Shown here: in pieces, positions 1 to 6,535 of the stretch
Numbering within the stretch: position 1 is the stretch's first letter
Layout of the letters: each line of letters starts with the position of its first letter
Origin: a virus
Direction: 5' to 3' (one strand)
DNA length: 32,922 nucleotides
Virus record (IMG/VR): IMGVR_UViG_3300025154_001404
Location: 1-32,922 of that record
The notes under the pieces: model-generated
Told to the model about the DNA's origin: nothing
Database searches by the model: none
The model's input: the letters and a program-made list of their open reading frames with translations, nothing else
Made by a program: the position numbers and the translations under genes

Positions 1-219
1 GATTTCAAAAAGCTGAAGGATATGGTTGATGTTGATATCGTAAAGCATTTGGATCATAAAGACCTCAATACGCTTTTTGATAACCCCACTTCAGAGAACG
101 TGGTTACATGGATAGCAGATAAACTCAATACTACATTGGAAAATTCTGAAATAGTTCTTGAGAGAATCAGGTTCTGGGAAACTTCAACCTCATATACAGA
201 ATGGACAAAAGAAAGGTAG
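1..219 (+). CDS. queD: 6-carboxytetrahydropterin synthase QueD (C-terminal part, 5' end outside window)
   Basis: The frame is open from base 1 and begins DFKKLKDMVD, so the gene starts before the window. QueD converts 7,8-dihydroneopterin triphosphate to 6-carboxytetrahydropterin, the second step towards 7-deazaguanines. Seen here are the C-terminal hallmarks of the T-fold family: the DF-x-x-LK segment, LDHKDLN, the NPTSENV helix start and the terminal WETSTSYTEW segment, whose Glu binds the pterin. It is followed by a small ORF, then queE, and folE lies further down, which supports the assignment. No catalytic Cys or zinc His residues can be checked because they lie in the missing N-terminal part. 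Confidence 0.88.
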   Translation, partial: DFKKLKDMVDVDIVKHLDHKDLNTLFDNPTSENVVTWIADKLNTTLENSEIVLERIRFWETSTSYTEWTKER

Positions 220-223
220 AAAA

Positions 224-550
224 GTGTATGATAAAGAAGCTAATAAGGATCTATTCAGAGAGATGATTTTGTCTGCAATAACAGATTTGGATAAAGTATC
301 TACTACAGCAAAAAAACAAGAGATTGAAACAGATAGACAGTCAGCTTTCAAATGGTTTGAATCGAATAGTAATAGACCTGGTTCTTTTGTTTGGTGTTGT
401 CAGATACTAAGTGCTGATGAAGAGGCTTTAAGGAAAGTTATTTTTAACGAAGAGATGAGGAAGAAATTGAAGTTCAAACTAGAAACAGCGAACAGAGAGA
501 GAACAAAAAGAGGGGATGATGAAAACTCTGAAAGTGAAAGAGATTTTTAG
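224..550 (+). CDS. conserved phage protein of unknown function
   Basis: The protein is about 108 residues from a GTG start chosen because AAAGG lies 8 to 12 bases upstream; an ATG at 158 in the same frame lies deep inside queD and has no good ribosome site. The product begins VYDKEANKDLF. The middle (AFKWFESNSNRPGSFVWCCQ) followed by ILSADEEALR resembles a small phage family in which a Trp-containing helix precedes a LDPE-LR type segment, perhaps a helix-turn-helix, but this is only a resemblance. The C-terminus is highly charged. It lies between queD and queE and overlaps queE by about 32 bases, so it is co-expressed with the modification genes. Function unknown. Confidence 0.65.
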   Translation: MYDKEANKDLFREMILSAITDLDKVSTTAKKQEIETDRQSAFKWFESNSNRPGSFVWCCQILSADEEALRKVIFNEEMRKKLKFKLETANRERTKRGDDENSESERDF

Positions 551-1175
551 AAGTATAGAAGGTGAAGTGTGCAATACAGGACAAGGAAGAATCACAACAT
601 TTATTCGTTTGGCAGGGTGCAATTTGCGTTGTAGAGCTTGTGACACACCTGAAGCTCAGAGTTTTGCTTCAGGAACTGAAATGAATATTATTGATATTGT
701 AAAGGAGTGCAAGACAAAGAAAGTCACAATAACAGGTGGTGAGCCTCTTCTACAAGAAAACGTATTTGATCTGACCAGGGAACTGAATGTGGAGAAAAAG
801 ATTGTTTCGATTGAGACTAACGGAACAATTGCTGCTTTCGGTTACGGAGTAAATAGTTTTGTTGTGGATTATAAGCTACCTAGTTCAGGTATGGAAGACA
901 GAATGAATATGTTCAACTTCAATGGATTGCGACCGAGAGATTTTGTAAAGTTCGTTATAGGAACTGAGCTTGACTTGAAAAGAGCTATCGAAGTATACAG
1001 ACAGTTGAAAGATGGTCGTTTATGTCATGCTCAATTTGCTTTCTCCCCTCTCAACAAAATAAACCCTGATGATACTATAATAGGACATCACTACATACTC
1101 CGAGAGCTAGAAGCGCAAGGCATAAACGATTTTTATCTGAATATTCAAGTACATAAGCTCCTTGGTCTGAAATAG
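519..1175 (+). CDS. queE: 7-carboxy-7-deazaguanine synthase QueE (radical SAM)
   Basis: QueE is a radical-SAM enzyme that contracts 6-carboxytetrahydropterin to 7-carboxy-7-deazaguanine (CDG), forming the 7-deazapurine ring. The sequence shows the N-terminal KEIFRSIEGE element, FIRLAGCNLRCRACDTPEAQ with the three cluster cysteines in C-x3-C-x2-C spacing (about residues 34, 38 and 41), the TGGEPLLQ motif that contacts SAM, and IETNGT. Length of about 218 residues is normal for the family. ATG 519 is preferred to ATG 516 because AGAGGGG then has workable spacing; both are possible. With the partial queD and folE it forms the GTP-to-CDG pathway. No queC follows. Confidence 0.95.
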   Translation: MKTLKVKEIFRSIEGEVCNTGQGRITTFIRLAGCNLRCRACDTPEAQSFASGTEMNIIDIVKECKTKKVTITGGEPLLQENVFDLTRELNVEKKIVSIETNGTIAAFGYGVNSFVVDYKLPSSGMEDRMNMFNFNGLRPRDFVKFVIGTELDLKRAIEVYRQLKDGRLCHAQFAFSPLNKINPDDTIIGHHYILRELEAQGINDFYLNIQVHKLLGLK

Positions 1176-1207
1176 AGGTTTTTTTCTCAACCCTTTAACT
1201 TTTTCGC

Positions 1208-1237
1208 TTCACTTTTTAAAAAGTGTGCTAGTATAAT
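1208..1237 (+). promoter_or_regulatory. sigma70-like promoter with a palindrome in the spacer
   Basis: A perfect TATAAT at 1232-1237 has TTCACT (4 of 6 to consensus) 18 bases upstream at 1208-1213. Between and partly over the -35 box lies a perfect 16-base palindrome at 1210-1225 (CACTTTTTAAAAAGTG). It lies in the 131-base gap before the HU-like gene. The palindrome could be an operator; it lacks the GC-rich stem of a terminator. Promoter reading is by eye only. Confidence 0.55.
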
Positions 1238-1306
1238 AATAACAATCGAAATCAAGCAAGGTGCTTGAAGGGAGTAAAAAATCAAAACAATCAAGGAGAA
1301 ACAAGA

Positions 1307-1588
1307 ATGACAAAGGCAGATCTGATTGATGGTATCAGGAAGAACATTGAAGGGGTGAACAAGGACAAAGCAAAGGGGATCGTTGATTATATCTTCACTG
1401 AGATAAAGGTAAAGTTGATGCAAGGGGAAGAGGTTGCAATTCATGGGTTTGGGAAGTTCAAGATAGCTATTCGCCCTGTACGAACAGGACATAATCCCAG
1501 GACAGGGGAAGCACTTGAGATCCCTGAGTCAAAATTGATCAAGTTTAAAGCTGCCAGAGAAACCAAGAACGAACTGAACGACAAATAG
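1307..1588 (+). CDS. HU/IHF-family DNA-binding protein
   Basis: This is a 93-residue HU-type histone-like protein, a dimeric DNA-bending protein that coats or kinks DNA. It starts MTKADLIDGI, has the GFGKFKI turn and the beta-arm signature RTGHNPRTGE that inserts into the minor groove, and ends with KFKAAR, as in ordinary HU. The start at 1307 is set by AAGGAG about 10 bases upstream; an ATG at 1265 in frame adds residues not found in the family. It is the first gene behind a clear promoter. Phage HU proteins are known, for example TF1 of SPO1, which prefers the phage's own modified DNA; a similar role here is inference. Confidence 0.93.
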   Translation: MTKADLIDGIRKNIEGVNKDKAKGIVDYIFTEIKVKLMQGEEVAIHGFGKFKIAIRPVRTGHNPRTGEALEIPESKLIKFKAARETKNELNDK

Positions 1589-1596
1589 GAGATACA

Positions 1597-2253
1597 ATGA
1601 AAAAGTTGGAAGATATCAAGTCGAAGGAGCTGCAAACGGCAGCTAAAGCGATCAATGAAAGTGGGCTTCTCGGAGATGTGAAGATTCGCATAGTAGGAAC
1701 AGGCAAAGAAGCTTTGCTCAAGGTTTTCACTGAGAAGTTCGATAGTATTCTTTACAAAGAAGGATCTGATGATCCTGATCCCGTAGCAACAAAAGAACTT
1801 GCGGAGAAAGCAAAAGTCGCAGTAGATTTTTACAATGCTGTTTACTCAGATGAGGGCAACGAACCTGCTCCTGAACCAGAACCTGAAAAGAAAGAAGAGG
1901 CAAAGACCGAGGAGCCTAAGAAGAGAGGTCGTCCTAAGAAAGAGAAAGCGGAAGGAGACAAGCCTGCTGAACCGAAAGAGAAGAAACCTCGTGAGCGTAT
2001 GCCTATTCAGGACCTCCCTCGATCTCGATATGGCCATTTGATAGGAACTCAAGCAGCAGCGATTGACGATGCTCTTTGGGAAGGTGGAACTTTGGACGAA
2101 ATAGCAGAGAAATGTACCTGTAAGAAGTTTCGTATCCAGTCCCATCTCAAGCATATCAAAGATAAAAGACCTACTCTTACTCTCACAGAAACGAAAAAGA
2201 AAGTAGGAGAAGCCGAAGTATCTTTTTTTAAGATCGAACAAGAAAAAATGTAG
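1597..2253 (+). CDS. AT-hook, Lys/Glu/Pro-rich DNA-binding protein
   Basis: The 218-residue product has three visible parts. Residues 1-83 look like a compact alpha/beta domain. Residues 88-135 form a flexible Pro/Glu/Lys linker with an AT-hook (KKRGRPKK, about 108-115), which binds the minor groove of AT-rich DNA. Residues 140-190 have the pattern GTLDEIAEKCTCKKFRIQSH, like a small helix-turn-helix. It follows the HU-like gene by 8 bases and shares its promoter, then ends at a hairpin terminator, so the two form a bicistronic DNA-architecture unit. I recognise no named family for the full protein. A nucleoid-like or transcriptional role is inferred from the AT-hook and context. Confidence 0.82.
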   Translation: MKKLEDIKSKELQTAAKAINESGLLGDVKIRIVGTGKEALLKVFTEKFDSILYKEGSDDPDPVATKELAEKAKVAVDFYNAVYSDEGNEPAPEPEPEKKEEAKTEEPKKRGRPKKEKAEGDKPAEPKEKKPRERMPIQDLPRSRYGHLIGTQAAAIDDALWEGGTLDEIAEKCTCKKFRIQSHLKHIKDKRPTLTLTETKKKVGEAEVSFFKIEQEKM

Positions 2254-2262
2254 TTTCAATTT

Positions 2263-2301
2263 AAGATAGAGGCTTTCTTAGTATAGGTAAGCCTCTATCT
2301 T
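2263..2301 (+). terminator. intrinsic-type terminator after the HU/AT-hook operon
   Basis: A perfect 13-base-pair stem (arms 2263-2275 and 2289-2301, AAGATAGAGGCTT and its complement) encloses a 13-base loop and is followed by a T-rich stretch (TCCTTTGCTTTCC). It lies 10 bases after the stop codon at 2253 and before folE. The tail is not a pure T run, so termination may be partial. Confidence 0.7.
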
Positions 2302-2338
2302 CCTTTGCTTTCCGTTTCACTATTCTGTTGGAGAATAA

Positions 2339-2917
2339 ATGGATCAGAAACATGTCGAACATTGTATTCGATCTATGTTAGAAACAGGTTTGGATCTCAA
2401 TATTCACAATCCCAATTATAAAGATACTCCTAAGAGAATAGCTAAAATGTATTGCAAGGAGTTTCTTTGTAATTGTGATACAGAATTTGATGATTACGCC
2501 TGTTTTCCTAATGAGTATAACTATGATCAGATCATTTCATTTCCTAAGATAAGTTTCATTTCTATCTGCCCTCATCATTTTCTTCCTGTATCAGGATATG
2601 CTTGGTTCTTCTACATTCCGGATAGAGTGCTAATAGGAGCAAGCAAACCTGCTCGTTTGATTAAACATTATTCAAAACAACCTATTCTTCAAGAGTCGCT
2701 AGGAGAACTCATTCTTGACAGATTTGAAACTAATATACAGCCGCAAGGTTGTATGATCTACATAGATGCTGTCCACGGATGCATGGCACACAGAGGCATA
2801 GAAGAACCTGATTCGGGAATGATAACATCTGTGGTTAGAGGTTCTTTCAAAGAAATATCAGTCTTGGAAGAAAAGGCTATAAAAATGATTGAATTATCAT
2901 TAATGATGAGGAGATAA
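2339..2917 (+). CDS. folE: GTP cyclohydrolase I FolE
   Basis: FolE opens GTP to 7,8-dihydroneopterin triphosphate, the entry step for folate and for 7-deazaguanines. The 192-residue product keeps the family signature: SICPHHFLPVSGYAWFFYIP with zinc Cys77 and His80 and catalytic His79, VLIGASKPARLI, the QES helix start, and GCMAHRG with the third zinc ligand Cys148. The E that normally follows the first Cys (CEHH) is Pro here (CPHH). It starts after TTGGAGAATAA and sits downstream of a terminator. In this cluster with queD, queE and dpdA it most likely feeds DNA modification rather than folate. Confidence 0.95.
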   Translation: MDQKHVEHCIRSMLETGLDLNIHNPNYKDTPKRIAKMYCKEFLCNCDTEFDDYACFPNEYNYDQIISFPKISFISICPHHFLPVSGYAWFFYIPDRVLIGASKPARLIKHYSKQPILQESLGELILDRFETNIQPQGCMIYIDAVHGCMAHRGIEEPDSGMITSVVRGSFKEISVLEEKAIKMIELSLMMRR

Positions 2918-2921
2918 GAAG

Positions 2922-3374
2922 ATGCAACTATTCATAGGAAATGAAGCAGAGGGTCCTGATAAAGGAGCTCTTACTTTATTCATCGGGTCTAAAGATGTAG
3001 GCAACAATGAGATCTTGAAAATCCTGAGTGAAAACCCTGAGATAAAACGAGTCTATTTCGGAGCAAACAATAACCAAGGCATTTCTGATATTAATGTTGA
3101 ATTGCTTGAGCATCTAACAAAAGAATCAGAGGTTGTTATAGAAATAAACAATCCTGAGCAATATGCAAAGATATGGGATAATCTTGCATATATGCAACCT
3201 GATAATATAAAAGTAGTTCTTACTTTGCCGGTTGCTTTTGATTTTGATTTTATGGGATGTTTTGATATCAAATTGGTAAATGAAAAGAAAGAGGTAGTCT
3301 GGTTTGAGATGAAAAGCAAATATTTTACAGAACCTGACGATATTTTATACAAAACAGATAAGGAGGTTGTATGA
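2922..3374 (+). CDS. unknown protein, possible cluster-less radical-SAM-like relative
   Basis: The 150-residue product is coupled to folE (4-base gap, GAGGAGATAAG upstream) and overlaps the glycosyltransferase by ATGA. I do not recognise it. Its order of elements resembles that of QueE in the same window: a GALTLFIG strand where QueE has TTFIRLAG, a KRVYFGANNN segment where QueE has KVTITGGEPL, NVELLEHL where QueE has NVFDLTREL, and VVIEIN where QueE has VSIETN. The cluster-binding cysteine triad is absent, with a single Cys near residue 106. If the likeness is real it is a degenerate half-barrel without radical chemistry. Otherwise it is a protein of unknown function. Confidence 0.6.
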   Translation: MQLFIGNEAEGPDKGALTLFIGSKDVGNNEILKILSENPEIKRVYFGANNNQGISDINVELLEHLTKESEVVIEINNPEQYAKIWDNLAYMQPDNIKVVLTLPVAFDFDFMGCFDIKLVNEKKEVVWFEMKSKYFTEPDDILYKTDKEVV

Positions 3375-4510
3375 GAAAGTTATGGTATTTTCCTTTAGAA
3401 CCTTATCGTTCTCGATATACTTGTCAGTTGTCGAAGGAAAAAGAGGGATGGTTAGAGTCAAGATGGAATCAAATAGGTTTAAATTATGAAAGAATAGAAG
3501 GAGCAAGCCTAAATGATGATATAAGATCAGGTAGCGTTTTAGATGCTTGCGGTCGAGGTTATTGGTCATGTAGTCAAATTCAGAATTTTCTAAGGAAATT
3601 AAATGAGGGAGAAATAAGCTCAGATGATTGTATTTATCTTGATGATTTTTGGACGCCGGGTATAGAAGCTCTTCCCTACGCTTTTCATCTAACAGGTATT
3701 AAACCTAAAATATTTGCCATGCTCCATGCCCAAACTGTTGACATTTATGATTTTACATACCCTATGAGAAAATGGATGCGACACTTTGAAGTAGGGCAAG
3801 GCAATTTCTTTGATGGCATATTTGTAACCAGCACCTGTCTGAGAGATCTATGCTTGTATGCAGGCGTAGGGAGTGAAGAAACAGTACATATCACGGGTTT
3901 GCCTTACAATAGTGATGAAGTTAGAACTCACTTTCCTGGCACACTTCCGAAAAAGAAGAATCAAATAATTTTCACTTCGAGGTGGGATGAAGAAAAAGAT
4001 CCTTTGTTCTTTCTTTCCGTTGTTGATGAAATACTCGAATCAGGAAATGACTACATCAATTTCTTAGTGACCACATCCTCCCCTGAACTACGATCTAACA
4101 ACCCTGAGCTTATTGACAAGGTGTATCGCTACAAAGATAAGTATCCTGATAACTTTGATATCAAAATCAATCTCACAAAAGAGGAATATTACCACAATCT
4201 GTTGGAATCAAAAATTCAATTCAATTGCGCCCATCAGGACTTTGTAAGCTGGACTTTACTAGAAGCAACAACTTGTGGTTGCATTCCTGTGTATCCTAAC
4301 TACCTTAGTTTCCCTGAAGCTTTGCAATATGCCTACGATATGATGTATGTAAAAAACGATGTTCAATCCGCTGCGAATAAGATACTTCAGGAGATCAATT
4401 TCGGAGGAATCAAGTATGTTGATTGGATTTACCTTCCCTATGATTACAGTTGGTTGAGAATGTTGAATGTTATGCAAGGAACACAACAGTACCCCAAAAA
4501 GGATTGGTAG
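3371..4510 (+). CDS. GT-B fold glycosyltransferase
   Basis: The 379-residue protein looks like a GT4-type (GT-B) glycosyltransferase. The C-terminal half has FTSRWDEEKDP (about 201-211), a classic opening of the nucleotide-sugar domain, and a region from Glu298 to Glu316 (LLEATTCGCIPVYPN, then SFPEA) matching the E-x-n-E donor-binding motif and the 'E-A-x-x-x-G-x-P-V' pattern. The N-terminal half (1-190) is divergent and presumably binds the acceptor. ATG 3371 has AAGGAGG upstream. It lies inside the 7-deazaguanine block between folE and the QueD-like/dpdA pair. A DNA-base or protein acceptor is possible; which is not shown by the sequence. Confidence 0.82.
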   Translation: MRKLWYFPLEPYRSRYTCQLSKEKEGWLESRWNQIGLNYERIEGASLNDDIRSGSVLDACGRGYWSCSQIQNFLRKLNEGEISSDDCIYLDDFWTPGIEALPYAFHLTGIKPKIFAMLHAQTVDIYDFTYPMRKWMRHFEVGQGNFFDGIFVTSTCLRDLCLYAGVGSEETVHITGLPYNSDEVRTHFPGTLPKKKNQIIFTSRWDEEKDPLFFLSVVDEILESGNDYINFLVTTSSPELRSNNPELIDKVYRYKDKYPDNFDIKINLTKEEYYHNLLESKIQFNCAHQDFVSWTLLEATTCGCIPVYPNYLSFPEALQYAYDMMYVKNDVQSAANKILQEINFGGIKYVDWIYLPYDYSWLRMLNVMQGTQQYPKKDW

Positions 4511-4511
4511 A

Positions 4512-4847
4512 ATGAAAATTTATGTGTGGTTAACAACTCAGTTTGAAGGGTACCATAATTGGCCTGATGCTCCTGTTCATTTGTCTTTTTTACGTTCTAC
4601 CCATAGGCATATCTTTCATGTGAAGATGTTGTTTGAGGTATCGCATAGCGATAGGGATATTGAGTTTATCGAAACTAAATGGAAGGTAGAAGATTACATA
4701 AAAAACAGATGGGATTCATCTCAAGCTCGTCCTCGCACAGGAGTTTCGTGTGAGATGATAGCTGAAGATTTGCTTGAGCATTTTGATGCTTTCAGGGTTG
4801 AGATATCTGAAGATGGTGAAAACGGTGCGATAGTAGAAAGAGGATGA
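4512..4847 (+). CDS. QueD-like T-fold protein next to dpdA
   Basis: The 111-residue protein starts at ATG 4512, just after the glycosyltransferase stop; an upstream in-frame ATG at 4467 lies inside that gene. It resembles the QueD/6-pyruvoyl-tetrahydropterin synthase fold: THRHIFHVKMLFEV parallels the H-x-H zinc strand of QueD, DRDIEFIETK parallels the 'MVMDFGDLK' region, VSCEMIAEDL parallels PTSENVVTWI, and VEISEDGENGA parallels the terminal WETSTSY strand. The pterin-binding Glu is placed in a different setting (SEDGEN). It ends one base before dpdA, so the two are tightly coupled. It may bind or process a 7-deazaguanine intermediate; a decarboxylase of the DpdL type is one option I cannot confirm. 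Confidence 0.75.
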   Translation: MKIYVWLTTQFEGYHNWPDAPVHLSFLRSTHRHIFHVKMLFEVSHSDRDIEFIETKWKVEDYIKNRWDSSQARPRTGVSCEMIAEDLLEHFDAFRVEISEDGENGAIVERG

Positions 4848-4848
4848 T

Positions 4849-5730
4849 ATGAAATGTTTTCTTGATTCAGGCGCTCACTCTTTGTATGAGCGTGTAATGA
4901 AAAGTCTGCATAAAGGATCAAAAAGAAAAGGAGATATTGATTATTCTTATGTAGAAACAAAAGAGTTTTGGAAATATGTTGATGACTATGCCGAATTCAT
5001 AAAACAAAATTTTGATCATATTGATATCTATGTCAATGTGGACGTTATTTTCAATGGGGAAGCTTCTTGGCGAGTTCAAGAATATCTTGAGAAAGAACAC
5101 GGATTGTCACCTCTGCCTGTATTTCATCCAAAAGAAGATTTCAAATGGTTAAGAAAGTATATGGATAAGTATGAGTACATAGGAATAGGCGGGTTAGGTC
5201 AGGACATGACAAAATCGGATTACTATGATTTTGCAGATAAAGTATTCGGAATGCTTTGTGATTATCCTGATTGTTTGCCTAGATGGAAGACTCACGGATT
5301 TGCTATGACCTCTCCCGATCTGTTATATAAATATCCCTTCTTCTCTGTCGATAGCACAAGTTGGGTTCAATTTGGTAGATATGGGATTATCTTATTTCCT
5401 AAACAAGGCAGATATGATAGATCCCCTTACACAATCAAAGTATCCACTAAATCCCCATCTCTTGAAAAAGCAGATAAACACCTACAAACTATGTCTGTAA
5501 CAGAACGTGAGTATTTGGAAGAAGTTATCAGTGGAGAAGGTTTTACACTAGGCAAGAGTCATTTTGAAAATGGAAAGGAGGTTGTAGAAGAACCGGGTTT
5601 GAGCAATGATTGTTCTGTAAGAGATAAGTGGAATATGCTTTTCTTTCTCAGAATGGAACAAGCTTTACCTAAATGGCCTTGGGCTTTCAAACACAAAAAA
5701 GGAATATTTACAGGCGCTTTTGACTTATGA
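4849..5730 (+). CDS. dpdA: phage DpdA: 7-deazaguanine DNA transglycosylase (TGT-like)
   Basis: The 293-residue product matches the phage DpdA branch of the tRNA-guanine transglycosylase family, which exchanges guanine in DNA for a free 7-deazaguanine base. Seen are FLDSGAHS (residues 4-11; Asp6 corresponds to the Asp of DSGGFQ in TGT), YVNVDVI, PVFHP, YIGIGGLG (about 110-117, the GGLAVGE equivalent), HGFAMTS and FSVDSTSW (Asp168 region, the likely nucleophile). The C-x-C-x2-C zinc site of bacterial TGT is absent, which fits DpdA and not a tRNA enzyme. It follows the QueD-like gene by one base. Without queC the base it inserts is uncertain. Confidence 0.9.
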   Translation: MKCFLDSGAHSLYERVMKSLHKGSKRKGDIDYSYVETKEFWKYVDDYAEFIKQNFDHIDIYVNVDVIFNGEASWRVQEYLEKEHGLSPLPVFHPKEDFKWLRKYMDKYEYIGIGGLGQDMTKSDYYDFADKVFGMLCDYPDCLPRWKTHGFAMTSPDLLYKYPFFSVDSTSWVQFGRYGIILFPKQGRYDRSPYTIKVSTKSPSLEKADKHLQTMSVTEREYLEEVISGEGFTLGKSHFENGKEVVEEPGLSNDCSVRDKWNMLFFLRMEQALPKWPWAFKHKKGIFTGAFDL

Positions 5731-5741
5731 GAGGAGATATT

Positions 5742-6095
5742 ATGAAAGTTGTAATTGCAGGAAGCAGAACAGCCAGGTACGCCGATGTAATTGAAGCTGT
5801 CGATTGGTCAGGTACAGGTCGAAATATCACAGAAGTTGTATGTGGTATGGCAAGGGGTGCAGACTCTCATGGGAAGGAATGGGCGCAACGCAACAATATC
5901 TCTGTAAAAGAGTTTCCTGCTGATTGGGATAAATATGGTAAATCAGCAGGCTTTATACGAAATAAAGAAATGGCAGAGTACGCAGACGCAGCTATAGTTT
6001 GTTGGGATGGCAAATCTCGAGGCTCTGTCAATATGATTGAGGAGATGAAAAGGTTAGGTAAGCCTGTTTTTGTCTGGCAATTTAAACCTCACTAA
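5742..6095 (+). CDS. SLOG-domain protein (YspA/DUF2493 type)
   Basis: The 117-residue product begins MKVVIAGSRTARY and continues with GMARGADSHGKEWAQ, KEFPADWDKYGKSAGFIRN and a final GKSRGSVNMIEEMKRLGKPV, which is the Rossmann-like SLOG pattern of the YspA/DUF2493 group. The related LOG enzymes cleave nucleotide monophosphates to the free base, while other SLOG domains only sense nucleotides; the activity here is unknown. ATG 5742 is chosen since GAGGAG is well placed; an ATG at 5727 overlaps the dpdA stop. Coupling to dpdA suggests a role with nucleotides or bases in the modification pathway, but this is inference. Confidence 0.82.
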   Translation: MKVVIAGSRTARYADVIEAVDWSGTGRNITEVVCGMARGADSHGKEWAQRNNISVKEFPADWDKYGKSAGFIRNKEMAEYADAAIVCWDGKSRGSVNMIEEMKRLGKPVFVWQFKPH

Positions 6096-6121
6096 ACACA
6101 ATTAACTATAGGAGCAATACA

Positions 6122-6535
6122 ATGAGCAGCAGTTTGACACAAGAAGAAATAATGCAAAGGTTTGATGCTCTGGTAAAGAAAGCAGAACTAGCAGAACCTC
6201 AGTTTGTGATTAACCCTGATCAACCTCTTCATCTTCAACTTCTGAATGTAATTGATGAAAAGTATGAGTGGGCAGCGAAACAAAGACTGGGAAGATTGAG
6301 CGATGAATGGGGAATCTGGTCTAGGCAAATGAATCTGATCGTGAGAGAAAAGCAATCGTTGGCAGAAACTTCGGAAGAGAAAGCTGTATTTGGTTTGTTG
6401 TTCTCTTACTGGATAACTGTTTCCTCTTTACTTGAGCTTCGTCACAAACACAGATTTCCTGCCGAAGATGTGTTGACGAAAACAATAAGAACAAGGTTTA
6501 GATTGAGAAAAGAAATAGAGGAGTATGATATATAA
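6122..6535 (+). CDS. hypothetical phage protein
   Basis: The 137-residue product starts after TATAGGAGCAATACA. It is mostly helical, with a Trp-rich middle (DEWGIWSRQMN) and a hydrophobic helix near FGLLFSYWITVSSLLEL. No catalytic motif or named family is recognised. It overlaps the next gene by one base (TAATG), so it is translationally coupled to it. The hydrophobic stretch is short and could be either a buried helix or one membrane segment. Confidence 0.7.
   Translation: MSSSLTQEEIMQRFDALVKKAELAEPQFVINPDQPLHLQLLNVIDEKYEWAAKQRLGRLSDEWGIWSRQMNLIVREKQSLAETSEEKAVFGLLFSYWITVSSLLELRHKHRFPAEDVLTKTIRTRFRLRKEIEEYDI

Noticed and set aside
1210-1225. Terminator for queE
   Set aside because: The palindrome is AT-only in its centre, has no loop, and lies between promoter boxes; an operator is the better reading.
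1187-1492. Minus-strand ORF overlapping the HU-like gene
   Set aside because: It is antisense to a clear HU gene and its promoter, and its protein looks like translated noise.
2922-3374. QueC or a second functional QueE
   Set aside because: No PP-loop motif of QueC and no C-x3-C-x2-C of radical-SAM enzymes; only a loose resemblance in element order.
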